Of a stretch of 64,000 bases of DNA, positions 9,564 to 20,803 are shown in pieces. Where the stretch lies: NCBI GenBank assembly GCA_015680685.1, contig MNCI01006084.1, forward strand, positions 433,842 through 497,841, read 5' to 3'. The position numbers were made by a program, and so were the translations under genes. The notes beneath the pieces were generated by a model. The model worked only from the letters and a program-made list of their open reading frames with translations. It made no database searches and was not told the origin of the DNA. This stretch comes from Gnetum montanum. Taxonomy: Eukaryota; Streptophyta; Gnetopsida; Gnetales; Gnetaceae. Every line of letters starts with the position of its first letter. The first letter of the stretch is position 1.

Positions 9564-12375
9564 CTAGCCTCTAGCCCATGTGGCGATGGTGGCATGAATG
9601 ATGGCTACCCCGCAGCAACTATAACTTCTGGAGGCAACTAGAAAGCCTTCAAGAGGGCCCTCATTTTCTTCCTTACTTCTGGGATCGTTCACTGTCCAGG
9701 TGGCTTCACCAATGTGTGCCAGGACTGGAACCTCCCAAGGACACGACAACGCAGGGAAGATTTCTTTCAAATTGATGAACCAGGCGACGAACTATTTCCT
9801 TTTCGATGTCGAATGCTCAAATTAATGTCTGCAGCTGTTGATAGTTATTCATTCGACGGGCCAAGTTCTCCATAACCGTATGTTGTCCTTCAAAACCTGT
9901 ATGGAGAACCTCGAGTTCTGCATTTGTTGTCTCTAATTTTTGTTTTTTCACCTTATGCACTTGGAAATCACCCTCATATAAAGAATACAAGGTAGCCACT
10001 TGCTTTTCCAGTTCAGACCGCGGTCTCCCAGTTGTTAGCATAGCCAGGTTTGCATAGTGAAGGTTGGTCAGCTCCATGTATTTTTTCATTTCTTCAATCT
10101 ATAGTTTCTTGAGGTGGATCTCAACCTAGTTGTAGGCATTCAACCCATCAAAGATAGGTTGCCATACCTCTCCTTCTCCAAGCTACTGGAGTGCTTGGTT
10201 CATCTTAGCCTTTGTGACTTGAATCTTTTTCTCATTCACTTCCTTTTGTAATCCCACTTGGTCCCTATAATGATTCTTAACTTTTTCAAACTTAAGGGCT
10301 TCATTCTTCCAAGTGGCGATTTCAATGGTTGATTTTTGTCACAAGGCTCGAACCTCCTCCATAAACAGATTTTGATTTTTAGTGGCCAACCTCCTCACAT
10401 CAGCGTTCACCTTGGCTAGCTCTTCCTACTATTGGTAAATTAGGCTTTTCATGTGTTCGTTTTTAGCACCAACATTGCGTAGGCGATGAACCTCCACAGT
10501 CAACCTGATTTTCTCCTAGTGAACCTCTATCAAGTCCTTGTTTAAATGATATGCATGAGTTTCTACCAAGGACTTATCAAGGATCGCTGACTCTCGCTCA
10601 TCCTCAACTATCTGAAGTTTGATTTGAAGCTATTGAAAAGCTTCATCTCTAGTGAGCTCACGGTTGAGGAGAGCTGGATCGGTAAGTTGGGTTCTTAATT
10701 GAGCAACTTCTATTACCAAGTGCTAACAATTAGCTTGAGCAGCTTCAAGTTGCCCTTCCAAGATAAGGCTCTTACCCCTTGCCAAGAGTAGCTCCGACTG
10801 GGTTGTAGTGATGTTGTCCAGAAGGTTGAAGACATCCGGAAGTAGTTACCTAGTTCCCACTAGTCGGTCCAATAGTTCTTCATGTTGGGCTACATCGATT
10901 CTGCTATGTGAAGTCCCAGTGGATGCCTGTACATCTTCGAGTCCATGTACATCTGGTATAGGTGCTGTCGGTGCATTGAGGGTCGTAGCAATCATGTCAG
11001 GAACCACTTTAGCTGCAACCTCCTGTCCCTAGTGCTGCATCACTAGGACTATCACGCCCTTTCCATCTTCCAAGCTTATCGAGAAAGTAGTGGCATTTCC
11101 TAAAATTTCAGGAAATAACTGTTGTGTGGATACCGTTACCTCCCGAACACTAGCATTAGTTCTCGCGGGTACCTGCATTCGGGCGACAGAGAACATCGGC
11201 CCTGCTCTTTCTAGCAAACTCACTGAGCGACCCACCTACTCCAGATGGCTCATTTCAGGGTGATAGACCAAAGGGTCTTCTCCTCCACTTGTCCTTCCTA
11301 ATTGCTCTTTTTGGCTTAAGAGCGATTGCTAGATTTCGCGTCTATGTTCTACAATGGTTTGCAAACCCAACCTCATTGTTTGCATAGGTGGTGGAGGTGG
11401 TTGTTGATCCTCCTCAGTTTGTGTGGTGGCCAGAGTCCTATCCTTTATCATTTCCCTCCATGAGGAAATCGGGGCATGTCGTAGTGTATTGTTGGCATAC
11501 CATGCTATCCCTGCTTGTTTGCATAACTTTCTAACTAGGCAGGAAAAGGGGAGAGCCTGCCTTCCACATTCGCTTTCAGTGAACCTCTTTTTAATTTCCA
11601 AGAATAACAATTGTGGAAGGCTCATTGGGAATTTTCCACTTAAGGCTACACATGCATGAGTAAAGAAGGCAGTGATTTTACTAGGTCTCACCGTTGGGTT
11701 CAGGTGGTAAGACACAATCTTTGAATACACTCTCTCCGTGGTGGTTAGAGTGCTGAAATCTTTGTGATCCACCCCATAGCACCACCTGATCCACTCCCCT
11801 TTTACCTCAGGGTCAACCTGCTTCGGGATCTCTACCACATCTGCTCTGGTCTCTAGAAACCCCAAAGCTTACACGATTGCTTCCGTAGAGTAAGAGACAT
11901 AGATGTCCTTAATTCTTACTCTAAACCCCGGTTGCCGATTTGTCTAGAAGAGATAGGTATCTCCTAAGTACCATTCACCACTGGTTGTGATGATTGGCCA
12001 CATAGGAGAATTTTGCAATTGAAGCTTCACATCTTCTGGTGCATTCTCGAGAAATGGTCCAAAGTTTAACTCTTGTAGGAACATTCATTGCACTTCTCGC
12101 GACTTGATAGCATAAAGACATGCTTGGGTCAAGGTGACCTTAAGCCGTGGCACTATCCCCAAAGTTTCATCCCCTTGCGATTGCTTGTTGGGAATCTCCT
12201 CTTTGGGAATCTGATGGATAGATTCCACATCAGGTTCTTTGTAGATGGGGTTGGTTGCATGAGAGCCCTTCGCATGCTCTGGGTGCTGCATGCCTCATCC
12301 CCTTCCTGTTCGTGGATGCTCGTCCCTAGGCTATGATGGTCCTTCTCCCCTTGGATGTCTTAGTTTCGGTGCCAT
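9564..12375 (-). pseudogene. Element B ORF3: coiled-coil protein in env position
   Basis: ATG at 12375 begins a broken frame of about 930 codons. The N-terminal part has frequent charged residues. At about 11990-11450 a folded domain is readable: VRIKDIYVSYSTEAIV, GEWIRWCYG, then YHLNPTVRPSKITAFFTHACVAL, a FPMSLPQLLFLEIKKRF stretch, and LPFSCLVRKLCKQAGI. This resembles the putative plant transposon protein family that I associate with Athila env-like ORFs; I could not search. A long heptad-rich region follows (about 10900-9820). The end carries VPVLAHIGEATWTVNDPRS (about 9720-9660), also found in A and F. No signal peptide or transmembrane segment was seen, so an envelope role is not supported. 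Function unknown. Confidence 0.72.
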
Positions 12376-12635
12376 CTACAATCAACCATAACCACTAATT
12401 AGATTATGCACAAGCTGCTCAAAATGGCCCTCATACACCTTCTCAGTTTGACTAAGGTATGGTACTAGCACATGCATCCCATTAATTCCCCCGGAGTATT
12501 AGTTGATGGGTTAGAACCAAAAACAATAAAGGATAAGTTGGAGTTTAAACTATTGTTTACATTCCTTCCCTTAAGAGGTGTGAAGTCTTAATCAATTAAT
12601 GAATTAATTAATTAATTAATTTCTAATAGGCCTCA

Positions 12636-12642
12636 CCCCCCC
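12636..12642 (-). other. Internal purine tract upstream of ORF3 (element B)
   Basis: Minus strand GTTGTGGGGGGGTGAGG resembles the terminal polypurine tract but sits in the leader of ORF3. E (43702-43706) and F (50758-50762) have a G5 run at the matching place. It could be a second plus-strand primer or simply part of the ORF3 leader. Confidence 0.4.
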
Positions 12643-12805
12643 ACAACTGAGAGCATACCTCCGGTTGCTAAAAAGGGGAAGGATAGATAGGTTAGGACAC
12701 GTGGTGGATAATGTAAGTGCTTGGAAGAAGAGTTGAGGTAGAAAAAATGAAAAATATCCCCCCAATTTGTTTGTAGAATGAGATAAGTGTTATGCGCAAT
12801 GGGGG

Positions 12806-12895
12806 TATATATATTGTTTGTGTGTTGCATCGACGAGGTCATGTATACGCGGCCGCGTATATGCAGGGGGTTGCATATACAGGGCCTCGTATACG
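12806..12895 (-). promoter_or_regulatory. Internal promoter-like module of element B
   Basis: Read on the minus strand: CGTATACG (12895-12888), TGCATATAC/GTATATGC words, GCGGCCGC (12856-12849), GTATAC (12848-12843), a CATCGACG word (12829-12836), then TATATATA (12814-12806). ORF3 starts 430 bp downstream. The LTR of the same element carries GTATAC and GTCGAC palindromes followed by TATAAATA, so this looks like a second U3-type promoter for ORF3. Function is inferred. Confidence 0.55.
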
Positions 12896-14440
12896 CAAGG
12901 GGTTGCACCCATTGACTAGCCTAGAAAAAACCTAAAAAGAATGAATTTAAAACATCAAATTTGGGCAGTTGAAGAGCGTGAGAGATTGGGAACATGGCTA
13001 AGGACAAGAGGAAGGTAAACTAGGCTAGAAAAAGAGTCAAAGGTAGGAGAACATGGGGAAAAAGGACTCTGCGAAAAAGAAGTCAAGCGATGGATATCAT
13101 GAAAACAATTGACCAATGAAATCAAAAGGATGGGAGGCTAACAAATGAGACCAGGGATATGCAAGTGGGTCCTCCCCATAGCAGGCGGTAGCCTTAGTAG
13201 CCCTTGCATATCCTTAACACTAGAGTTTGTGGGCCCTGGGGCCAAGAAATGGTAACCACAAGTTAATACTCCCATCCATGAGAACCTGCCAAGGCACGAG
13301 AAGTTCATGGAAATCACAACAAAATTTTAAAACATAAGATGGGCAGTGAGGTGAGTTATGGAGAGAAATGGGTGAAGAGAGAGACCAGAGAATTAGAATT
13401 TCGATCATCAGTCACATGAAACCCCATGTGAAGTTGTGGTTAAGTGACCCGGTAGGACCTTTCCTGAGTTTAGACCCAAAACCATCCACATACAATGACA
13501 TCACAGCAACAGGTGAAGCCTCGTCCATCCTCCAAGTATTAGAATGCACCCACAGAAAACCACCACTCCAACAAGCATGAGAGGAATGAAGTGAAATGGG
13601 ACTAAGTTAGAGGGAACATAGTGAGTCCCATAGCTAGTTTGGGTGGCCCGTGAGAGGCAGTCTAAGGGGTGTGCTTTGAATTCCCACATAGTTATGATTT
13701 TATTTTTCATTTTCTTGTTATTTCATGGGAACCACACCATGCAAAGACCCATGCTTGGTTGCATGCATTCGACCAAGGGGTGTGCTTTGAATCCTCATGT
13801 TTGTTTTTTTTTTGAATTTTTGTGATGAGGACCACACCATGCAAGGTCAAAGTGCCCAGGAGCTTCCTTGTAGAGAAGAACGTGGAGTGGTAATAAATCC
13901 GTAAGGACACACCAGCAACCCAGGGGACAGAAAAGGACGACGAATGTTGCATTCCCCTTAAAGTCACACCTGATTCAAACCATTGGATCATCTCTAAGTC
14001 TGGGAACTACACAAGTCACACATTAATTAAAATGTTTTTAAGTGAAGGTGTTGCATGTTTCCAATGGAAGGAAAACCATGGAGTGGATGAATGGGTGGAT
14101 GACATGGACTCACTGCTGATTTTATGAGATGAAAATAAACATAAAGTCCAAGGATAACAATGCAAGGGCAAGAGTGAGATAAACTAGGTGGACTATTTCA
14201 CGTGACCCATCGCAACGAAAATCATCTGCACCAGACACCTGATGACAATAAGATGACTTATTAGCAACCAATTGAAAATTAAACACACACACACATGCAT
14301 AAATAATTGACAAAGAAATGGAAAATTAATTAAAGAAGGGAAAAGTTAGTAAGAATTTTCAAACATATGAACGATGTTAAAAAACAAAAAAGTGTAAGAC
14401 AAAAAATTTCAAAAATAATTGGGAGCTTGGTAGGATGGAT
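12896..14440 (-). other. Element B spacer between pol and internal promoter
   Basis: No coding sequence recognised. It contains the conserved block listed separately, an AC run at 14284-14296, and, next to pol, a T-rich stretch on the minus strand (about 14440-14370, TTTTTTGTCTTACAC-like) that matches the T-rich arrays after pol in A, C and E. Confidence 0.6.
13664..13847 (-). repeat. Conserved non-coding block, two copies in element B
   Basis: Copies at 13664-13748 and 13775-13845. Each has, on the plus strand, AAGGGGTGTGCTTTGAAT followed 50-70 bp on by ACCACACCATGCAA. Read in element orientation the core is CTTTGCATGGTGTGGTTC. The same core is at 32519-32541 (C), 42570-42592 (E) and 51797-51819 (F), always between pol and ORF3 or its former place. 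No open frame spans it in all copies. Confidence 0.8.
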
Positions 14441-14559
14441 TAGCATGGAGGACGGTCTCCCCAAGACTAGGTGGAAAGGAGGAGATGCAAAAAATGGAAT
14501 GAAACTATCCCGGTGACGATGAGGCGGTAGCACTGGTTAGGTAGAGTTCATAGAAAGGT

Positions 14560-15730
14560 TTTAATTATTGCCAATTGACCAACTACATTCTAGTGGGGTC
14601 CTCAGGTTTGTGTATAAGCAAGGCCCCAGATGGGAAGGTTTTAGAGACAATGTACAGTCCCTCCCACAGTGTTTGAAACTTGGTCAGTTGTGCTATGCGT
14701 GTGGGGTTCCAATAAAGCACGTTATCTCCACGTTGAAATGTTACCTTCCAAATCCTAAGATCATGACATTTTTTATTGTAGGCCTTGTGGATCTCATTTG
14801 AAGACAGGGCCACTAATCGATTCTCATCTAGCACACTTAGGTTGATAAGTCGTTTGCGTTCTACTAGTGGTAGGTCAAGACCTAAGTCACTAGTTGTGGA
14901 TAGTGTCTAGAGTTCTGCCTAGATTGGGAGTTTGGGTAGCTTACTATACACTAACTCATAGGGAGAGTAACATATAGGAAGTTTCCAAGTAGAGCGATAG
15001 GCCTAGAGGGCATTGTTAAGTTTGGTGCTCCAGTCCCTCGTATATTTATTGATGATTCAAGTGAGGATTTTGGTGATATCCCTATTGGTGACTTCGGCCT
15101 GCCCATTGTCTTGGGGGTGATAGGGTGTTGTAAATTTATGGGTAACCCCTAAGTCTTACATGAGTTTATGAAAAGTGATGCCCGTGAAATGTGTCCCATT
15201 GTCTAAGATGAGTGCACATGGCACTCCAAACCTATTGATGATTTGTTGTTGGAAAAATCATATGGCGGTGTTTGAGGAACAGTCAACGATGGTTGCTGCC
15301 TCCACCCACTTTGTGCAGTAGTCCACAACGATGATGATATATGCCTTCCCATTGGACAGGGGTGTGATGGGACCCATGAAGTCGATGCCCTAGATGTTGA
15401 AGGGCTCCAGTGGTTGGATCCACTATTGAGGTTCCTCCAATTGTGCAATCATCCCACCGTCTCTCTAACATCATTCACAGGAGCAGGCGAACCATTGTGC
15501 ATCCCTGAAAATTGTAGGCCAGTAATATCTTGCAAGAATGATCTTAATGATCATGCATCATCCAGCATAGTGGCCCCCACAAGGGCCCTCATGAGCATCT
15601 TGGAGGATGCACAGTTTATCATCATCAGGGACACACCATCGAACTAGGCCATCTGCACACACCTTATACAGGTGGCCATTAATTTCCATGAAGCACTTGG
15701 CCTTATGGAGAAATTGTTGTTTCTACTGAT
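14560..15730 (-). pseudogene. Element B integrase
   Basis: Joins element cDNA to the host chromosome. HHCC zinc region at about 15720-15480: DAHEGPCGGHYAG, then YYWPTIFRDAQ and CSCE. The DDE core follows: IIIVVDYCTKWVEA (first Asp), LILDNGTHFTG (second Asp), [16 protein letters not shown] (Glu). The C-terminal part contains YSPYELVYSK, LDENRLVALSSNEIHKAY and KVTFQRGDNVLYW. All catalytic residues are visible but several TAG codons and a frame change interrupt the reading. Confidence 0.86.
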
Positions 15731-17380
15731 GGTTCCACTCCTTTAGCTATTCCTAAGTTGTGAGAGAAGTGAGGATGTGGCTAAACCAAGGTGATTCCTT
15801 GGGCACTTGCGGATCGACCACTCCTGCGAAGAGAAGTTCATCTGGGAATTGGTCGAAGAGGGGCTCCTCCTCTTCTGTGTCATCCCATCACAACCGAGAC
15901 AAGTGGTTAGCAACTACATTCTTAGTTCCCTTCCGATCTACCATAGTGAGGTCAAATTCTTGAAGAATCACTAACCATCATATGATACGGGGGCTCACCA
16001 TTGGTTTGTTCATCAGGAACCAGATGGCACTATGGTCAGTATGCATGAACACCTTGTACTCAAGCACATAGTGTCAAAATTTTTCCATGGTGAACACCAC
16101 TGCCATCAACTCCTTTTTGGTGATGGTGTAATTAAGCTGGGCACCCACAATGCTACGGCTTGCACAATGAATATCGTATGGACATTTTTGATCATCACAC
16201 TGTGTAAGCATGGCCCCAATGCATAGTTGGACACATCCATCATGATGTGGTAAGGTCTGGACCAATCAGGTGCCCATAGAACTGGAGTCTCTATGATTTT
16301 CTATTTAAGCATTTGGAATGTGGATTCACATTCCCTGGTCCAAACGAACGGGGCATCTTTCTTTGTGAGTTCCACCAATGGCTTGGCTATTTTTGAGAAA
16401 TTTTCGATGAAGCACCGGTAGTAACCAGTGTGGCCAAGGAATGACTGAACATCTTTTATAGTGCTTGGTTGTTGGGGTAATTCCTTGGATGATCCTAATT
16501 TTTTTGGGATCCACGCTAATCCCTGTCTATGAAATACGGTGCTCTAGCACAACACCCTCCTAGACCATTAAGTGGCTTTTTTGCTAGTTGAGCCATAGGT
16601 TAGTGTCCACACATCTTTTTAGAACTTACTCAAGGCTGTCCAAGGCTTGATCAAACGTGGCCCCATAGGTAGAGAAGTCATCCATGAAGACTTCTACCCC
16701 ATTGCCAATTTGTTGCTAGAAGATGCTGAGGACACTGCGTTGGAAAGTCGCAGGTGCATTACATAGGCCAAAAGGCATCTTTTTGTATTCAAAAGTTCCC
16801 TAGGGACTTGTGAAGGTTGTCTTGGCCTAGTCCTCTAGTGCAATTTGGATTTGGTTATAGCCACTATAACCATCCAAAAAGCTATAATAACGGTGCCCTG
16901 CAATGGTGTCCAACACTTGGTTAACAAATTGGAGTGGGAAGTGATCTTTGAAGGTAGCTATGTTGAGTAATTGGAAATCTATATAGACCCTCCATTTGCC
17001 ATCCTTCTTTGGCACAATAATGAGTGGACTGACCCATTCGCTATTGAAAATAGAGTAGATGAACCTTACTTTTAGCAACTGCTTGATTTCATCTTTGATG
17101 ACCTGCTTCAATTTGGGGTTTAATCGTCTTTATGGTTGTCTTCATGGCTTCATGGAGGGATTGATATAAATCCAATGTTGGCAAACCCTGGGATCCACTC
17201 CCGTTAACTCAAGATATGACCATGTAAAAGCAGCTTCCCATTCGTTCACCACCTTCAGCAATTTCTTCTTCTGTTTAGGAGCAAGGGTGGCATTGATAAT
17301 CACTAGTTTCCCATTTTGCAAAAATGCATATTCTAGGTGGGTCGGTAAGGATTTGAGTTCCAAGGGCTCTTGTTTAAAAC
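15731..17380 (-). pseudogene. Element B reverse transcriptase and RNase H
   Basis: Frame 17363-17142 is the pre-RT region (HLEYAFLQNGKLVIINATL). RT begins about 17111: VSPLIIVPKKDGKWRVYIDF, LDGYSGYNQIQIALED, KMPFGLCNAPATFQ, and the catalytic VFMDDFSTY at about 16697-16671. RNase H (about 16320-15960) has IGAMLTQCDDQKCPY, KKELMAVVFTMEKF and TDHSAIWFLMN. Amber codons occur at 16829-16827 (ALED*AKT) and after FTSP, both also present in element E. Inactive. Confidence 0.88.
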
Positions 17381-17639
17381 TTTCATGGATTTGTAACTTT
17401 CCACAATCATCATGATCATCAACAGTGGATACTTGTTAATGAACCTCTTCCAAATGATCCATGCTTTCTATGTAGGCTCGTACAAGCTCCTTAGATGGTT
17501 CCATGCATAGACTGCTACTAGCAAGATCAGCGGTCAGCCACTGGGTGCCTTCTTGAGTTGTGGCTGCTATGTATAGGCATTGTTGGACTTGAGATTCCTC
17601 GGTACACCGATTGCATTCTTGGATAGATGTCCGCTTAGC

Positions 17640-18170
17640 AGATCACAACTACTACACACAGTTGTACCTGGAGTCACTATATGTGATGCATGGAACGCGC
17701 TTCTTCTCGATCTTCCCAAAAGGATTTTCCTTTGAAATTTCAAGGGAAAGATCTCGGAGTCCTAGTCTTGCATCCACTATGCTTAGCCAAGATCTTCCCA
17801 TTATGATTGGAAAGATCCCCTTGCAATTCTCAACACAGATGACAAGGAAATCAGCAGGATAGGACCACCCACAAATGGTGGTCACAATGTCCTCCACCAA
17901 TCCCAAGGGAACAGTGATGGATTGGTCTATTAGTTCGAGCTGAATGATGCTCTTCTTTAACTAGGACAGGTTCCAATTATTTTCCATGTCATGTAAAATC
18001 AAATTTACTCCTGACCCCAAATCCAGAAGGGCTTTACATGGATCATTTCCTGCCACTTGAAGATAGATGAGGGGCCTCCTCGGATCAGTTAATTTTTGGG
18101 AAAGATGGTCTGCCTTTATCCAGTTAGTTACTACGTGTGTGAGCATGACCATTTGTAGGTTGGAGGGTGT
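17640..18170 (-). pseudogene. Element B protease
   Basis: Frames 18152-17961 and 17906-17652 give VTNWIKADHLSQK, KALLDLGSGVNLI (catalytic D-L-G, typical of Athila/Tat proteases), VEDIVTTICGWSYPADFLV and FPIIMGRSWLSIVDARL. It is followed by the pre-RT linker. One stop separates the two frames. Confidence 0.85.
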
Positions 18171-18249
18171 TTACTTTGAAGGATGCTCAAAGGGTAGAAC
18201 AGTGGAGGCGGTTTGAGGTTTAGAGGCACTAGCCACAGGTGTGTGTGAG

Positions 18250-20640
18250 GGTGTGCTTAAGTTATTGGGCCAGAAGAAGGGATGTTTTCATGGCTTCACT
18301 TTTGGTCCACTCGGCTAAGGAGCCAGTTATAGGTTGACAACCCTTGTAGTGTTGCATTACTGTGGCTGTGGTGGGATTTCCACCTGCATAGGTGGAGCAG
18401 GTGGTAGCTAAGTGGGATGTTGTTGAGTAAAGACGATAGGAGAGGGTGATGGAGGATAGTAAAGATGTGGGCTTTCCCCTCTAGGTGATGGAGATTGTAG
18501 TCAGAAATATTCCAGGGGGTGGTAGTAATTCTAAAAGGTTGCGTGACTGGAAGAGGCCCATGGAGAGAATGGTTGCTAAACATAGTACCCATAGGGATCT
18601 AGCTGTCAATAAGGGTATTGCTACCTTGGAGGTGGCATCCCCCACGCTTGTTGGTGCTGCCATTGCTAAAAGTATTCATAAGGTTGCAGTGGCACTCCAC
18701 TTGGATAATATCCTTGCTATTGGCAGAACTTCCTGGGATTGCCTTGTGGGTAAGGCAACCTTCGGGGTGTTTGCCTCTTTACCAAACGAGGGTTCAATGC
18801 ATACACCCCAGACTCTTGTAGATGTGACATCATGGGACAACACCCCTTAGGATATTTGTATTGGCATATGTCACATTCATCATCCTCCTCTATGTCAGAG
18901 TCTACAACCTGTTCAGCTATAGCAACTTTGCCCTTACCCTTATGATGGGCATGTTCACCTTCCTTCTTCCTACACCGATTACGATCATTACCTTGCTTTC
19001 TAGACTCCTCTGCGATTTTTAGAACACTTTGAAATTTTTTTTCTAGAGAGTCCCACATCTTGTCAACCTTTGCCAATATTTTAGAGACAAATTTATGTAG
19101 GGGTAAGGTTTTTTGGTTCACTGCTGCATCCAGTGGTGATTCCTCCTCATCTTCACAGAATTGGACCTCTTTCTTTCTGATGGAGGGATCCCGATTAAAC
19201 TCCTCTACACTCTCCTTCTTTCTAAGTTCCCCCTCTTCTTTAGCCACTTTCTCAATGAGGTGCTGCAGTTGATGGGCCCTCAGTTTTAATAGTCATCCCT
19301 AGGCATACATGCCAAGGGTCTTTCTAGTTTCAAAGTGGAGCCTATCAATGATATGGTGAAGTTGTGCCTGCTAAGAGTAGCCATGACCAGGGCACTGATG
19401 TAACAATGAATAGTATCTACTCATGGTTGCATCCAAGGGTTCATGATTACCTTGCTTCCAGCCTTGGATTTGACATCTCAGATTTGCCACTCTGGAGTAG
19501 GTTTGATACTTGTTGTTGAAGATCTTTAACATCATACTCCATCTCCTAATTGATTTTAGTTCCAAAGATCCGTACCATATTTCTGCTTCCTTGATGAGTG
19601 TGTGAGGGAATAACTTAATCTTTTTCCAATCATTGTCGATGTTCTGCAGGGTGCAAGCATCATGAAATGCTTGCAGGTGAGTTTTCGGATAACAATTGTA
19701 TCCCCCTTCAAATCTGGGGATGTTGTTCATGTTAATGCATTTGATCTGAATATACTTCAAGTGCTTGTTGGGTATCTGAACTGCCTCGATAATATGGAGC
19801 ATGCTTCGAGTAGCCAACAATGGTTCATCTGAGTCATAATCCTGCTAAGGACCACGATGTCTATGATGATTTCGGCTACCTCTTCTTTCATGGTGGTGAG
19901 CTTCGCACGATTGGTCATGCACTTCCTCATGTCATTTCCTTCAGTCCTTACGACCACCATCACCTTGCTCCTTTCTACCATGGTTATGATTAGAGTCTGA
20001 ACTAGGTGAAGGTAGAGGGAAGCAAGAGGATAGAGAAGAAGGAGAGGAATCGCCACCACCCTTGTGTTGATCTCCCCCTCTACTCTGATGACAACCTCGA
20101 TCTTCCTGCCCGTATTTGCTTGTGCTGTGACCTCTCCTGTGTGACCCTCCATCTTCTTGGGGGTCCCAGGCACTTGATTGCTTATTTTGGATGATGGACT
20201 GAATGATTTGATGCCCTAGAGGAAGTTTGGCTGAATGGGAATCATGAAAGATAGGCTCCCCATCATCCTACAGCCCTTGCAAGAATAAGGGGTTACTAAA
20301 CTGTTTCCCCTTCATGTGTTCATACCATTCTACCTGCTGCTGGTCTCATCCCCATTGGGCCTCAGTGGAATGATAGTCTCAGTAGTCATGGTCCTCCATG
20401 ACATACTCCACATCATGGTCATGGATGCCTAGTCTGGCAAGATTATGAAAAAGCATTCCAGGAGCCAATCGATCAGGCAGTAGTATGATGTTGCCTTCCA
20501 TGTCTCATCATCATGAATGTTAATCCTAATGTAGGATTAAGGTGAAGTTAGGGACATATTCATCTAGATGCGTGTAGACCACCTGACATTCCTATGGCAC
20601 TGGTGGGTTAGATTTATCTCACCTGTGAGAAGAAGACATG
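18250..20640 (-). pseudogene. Element B gag
   Basis: ATG at 20640 (MSSSH..., like element C). Stops follow early, including an in-frame TAG at 20529-20527 inside FTLILH*D. The capsid region (19820-19371) contains RFEGGYNCYPKTHLQAFHDA, LFPHTLIKEAEIWYGSLEL, NNKYQTYSRVANLRCQIQGW and LLHQCPGHGYS. The nucleocapsid end (19247-18717) has KEEGELRKKESVEEFN, a Lys/Glu-rich part and ECDICQYKYPKGCCPMMSH, an intact C-x2-C-x7-CC-x4-H motif, then YALNPRL. This is the clearest copy of that motif in the window. Confidence 0.85.
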
Positions 20641-20784
20641 TTGGATGTTAGATGATCCACTAATTAGTGTACCTTAATTTTTACTTAGTCTACCTAGCGT
20701 GCATAAATTTTACTATCCTGGGTCCATTCCAACGACATGAATGATAATTTTGCTAAGGTTAAATGACACATGTAAGACTAACAG

Positions 20785-20802
20785 TCCTTAGCAACGGCAC
20801 CA
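20785..20802 (-). other. Element B primer binding site
   Basis: Minus strand TGGTGCCGTTGCTAAGGA starts two bases after the 5' LTR. It matches the tRNA-Asp complement with three changes. Confidence 0.85.
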
Positions 20803-20803
20803 A

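Noticed and set aside
13643-13991. Frames on both strands across the conserved block, as a small protein
   Set aside because: Stops fall at different places in C, E and F; the block itself is conserved, not a frame.
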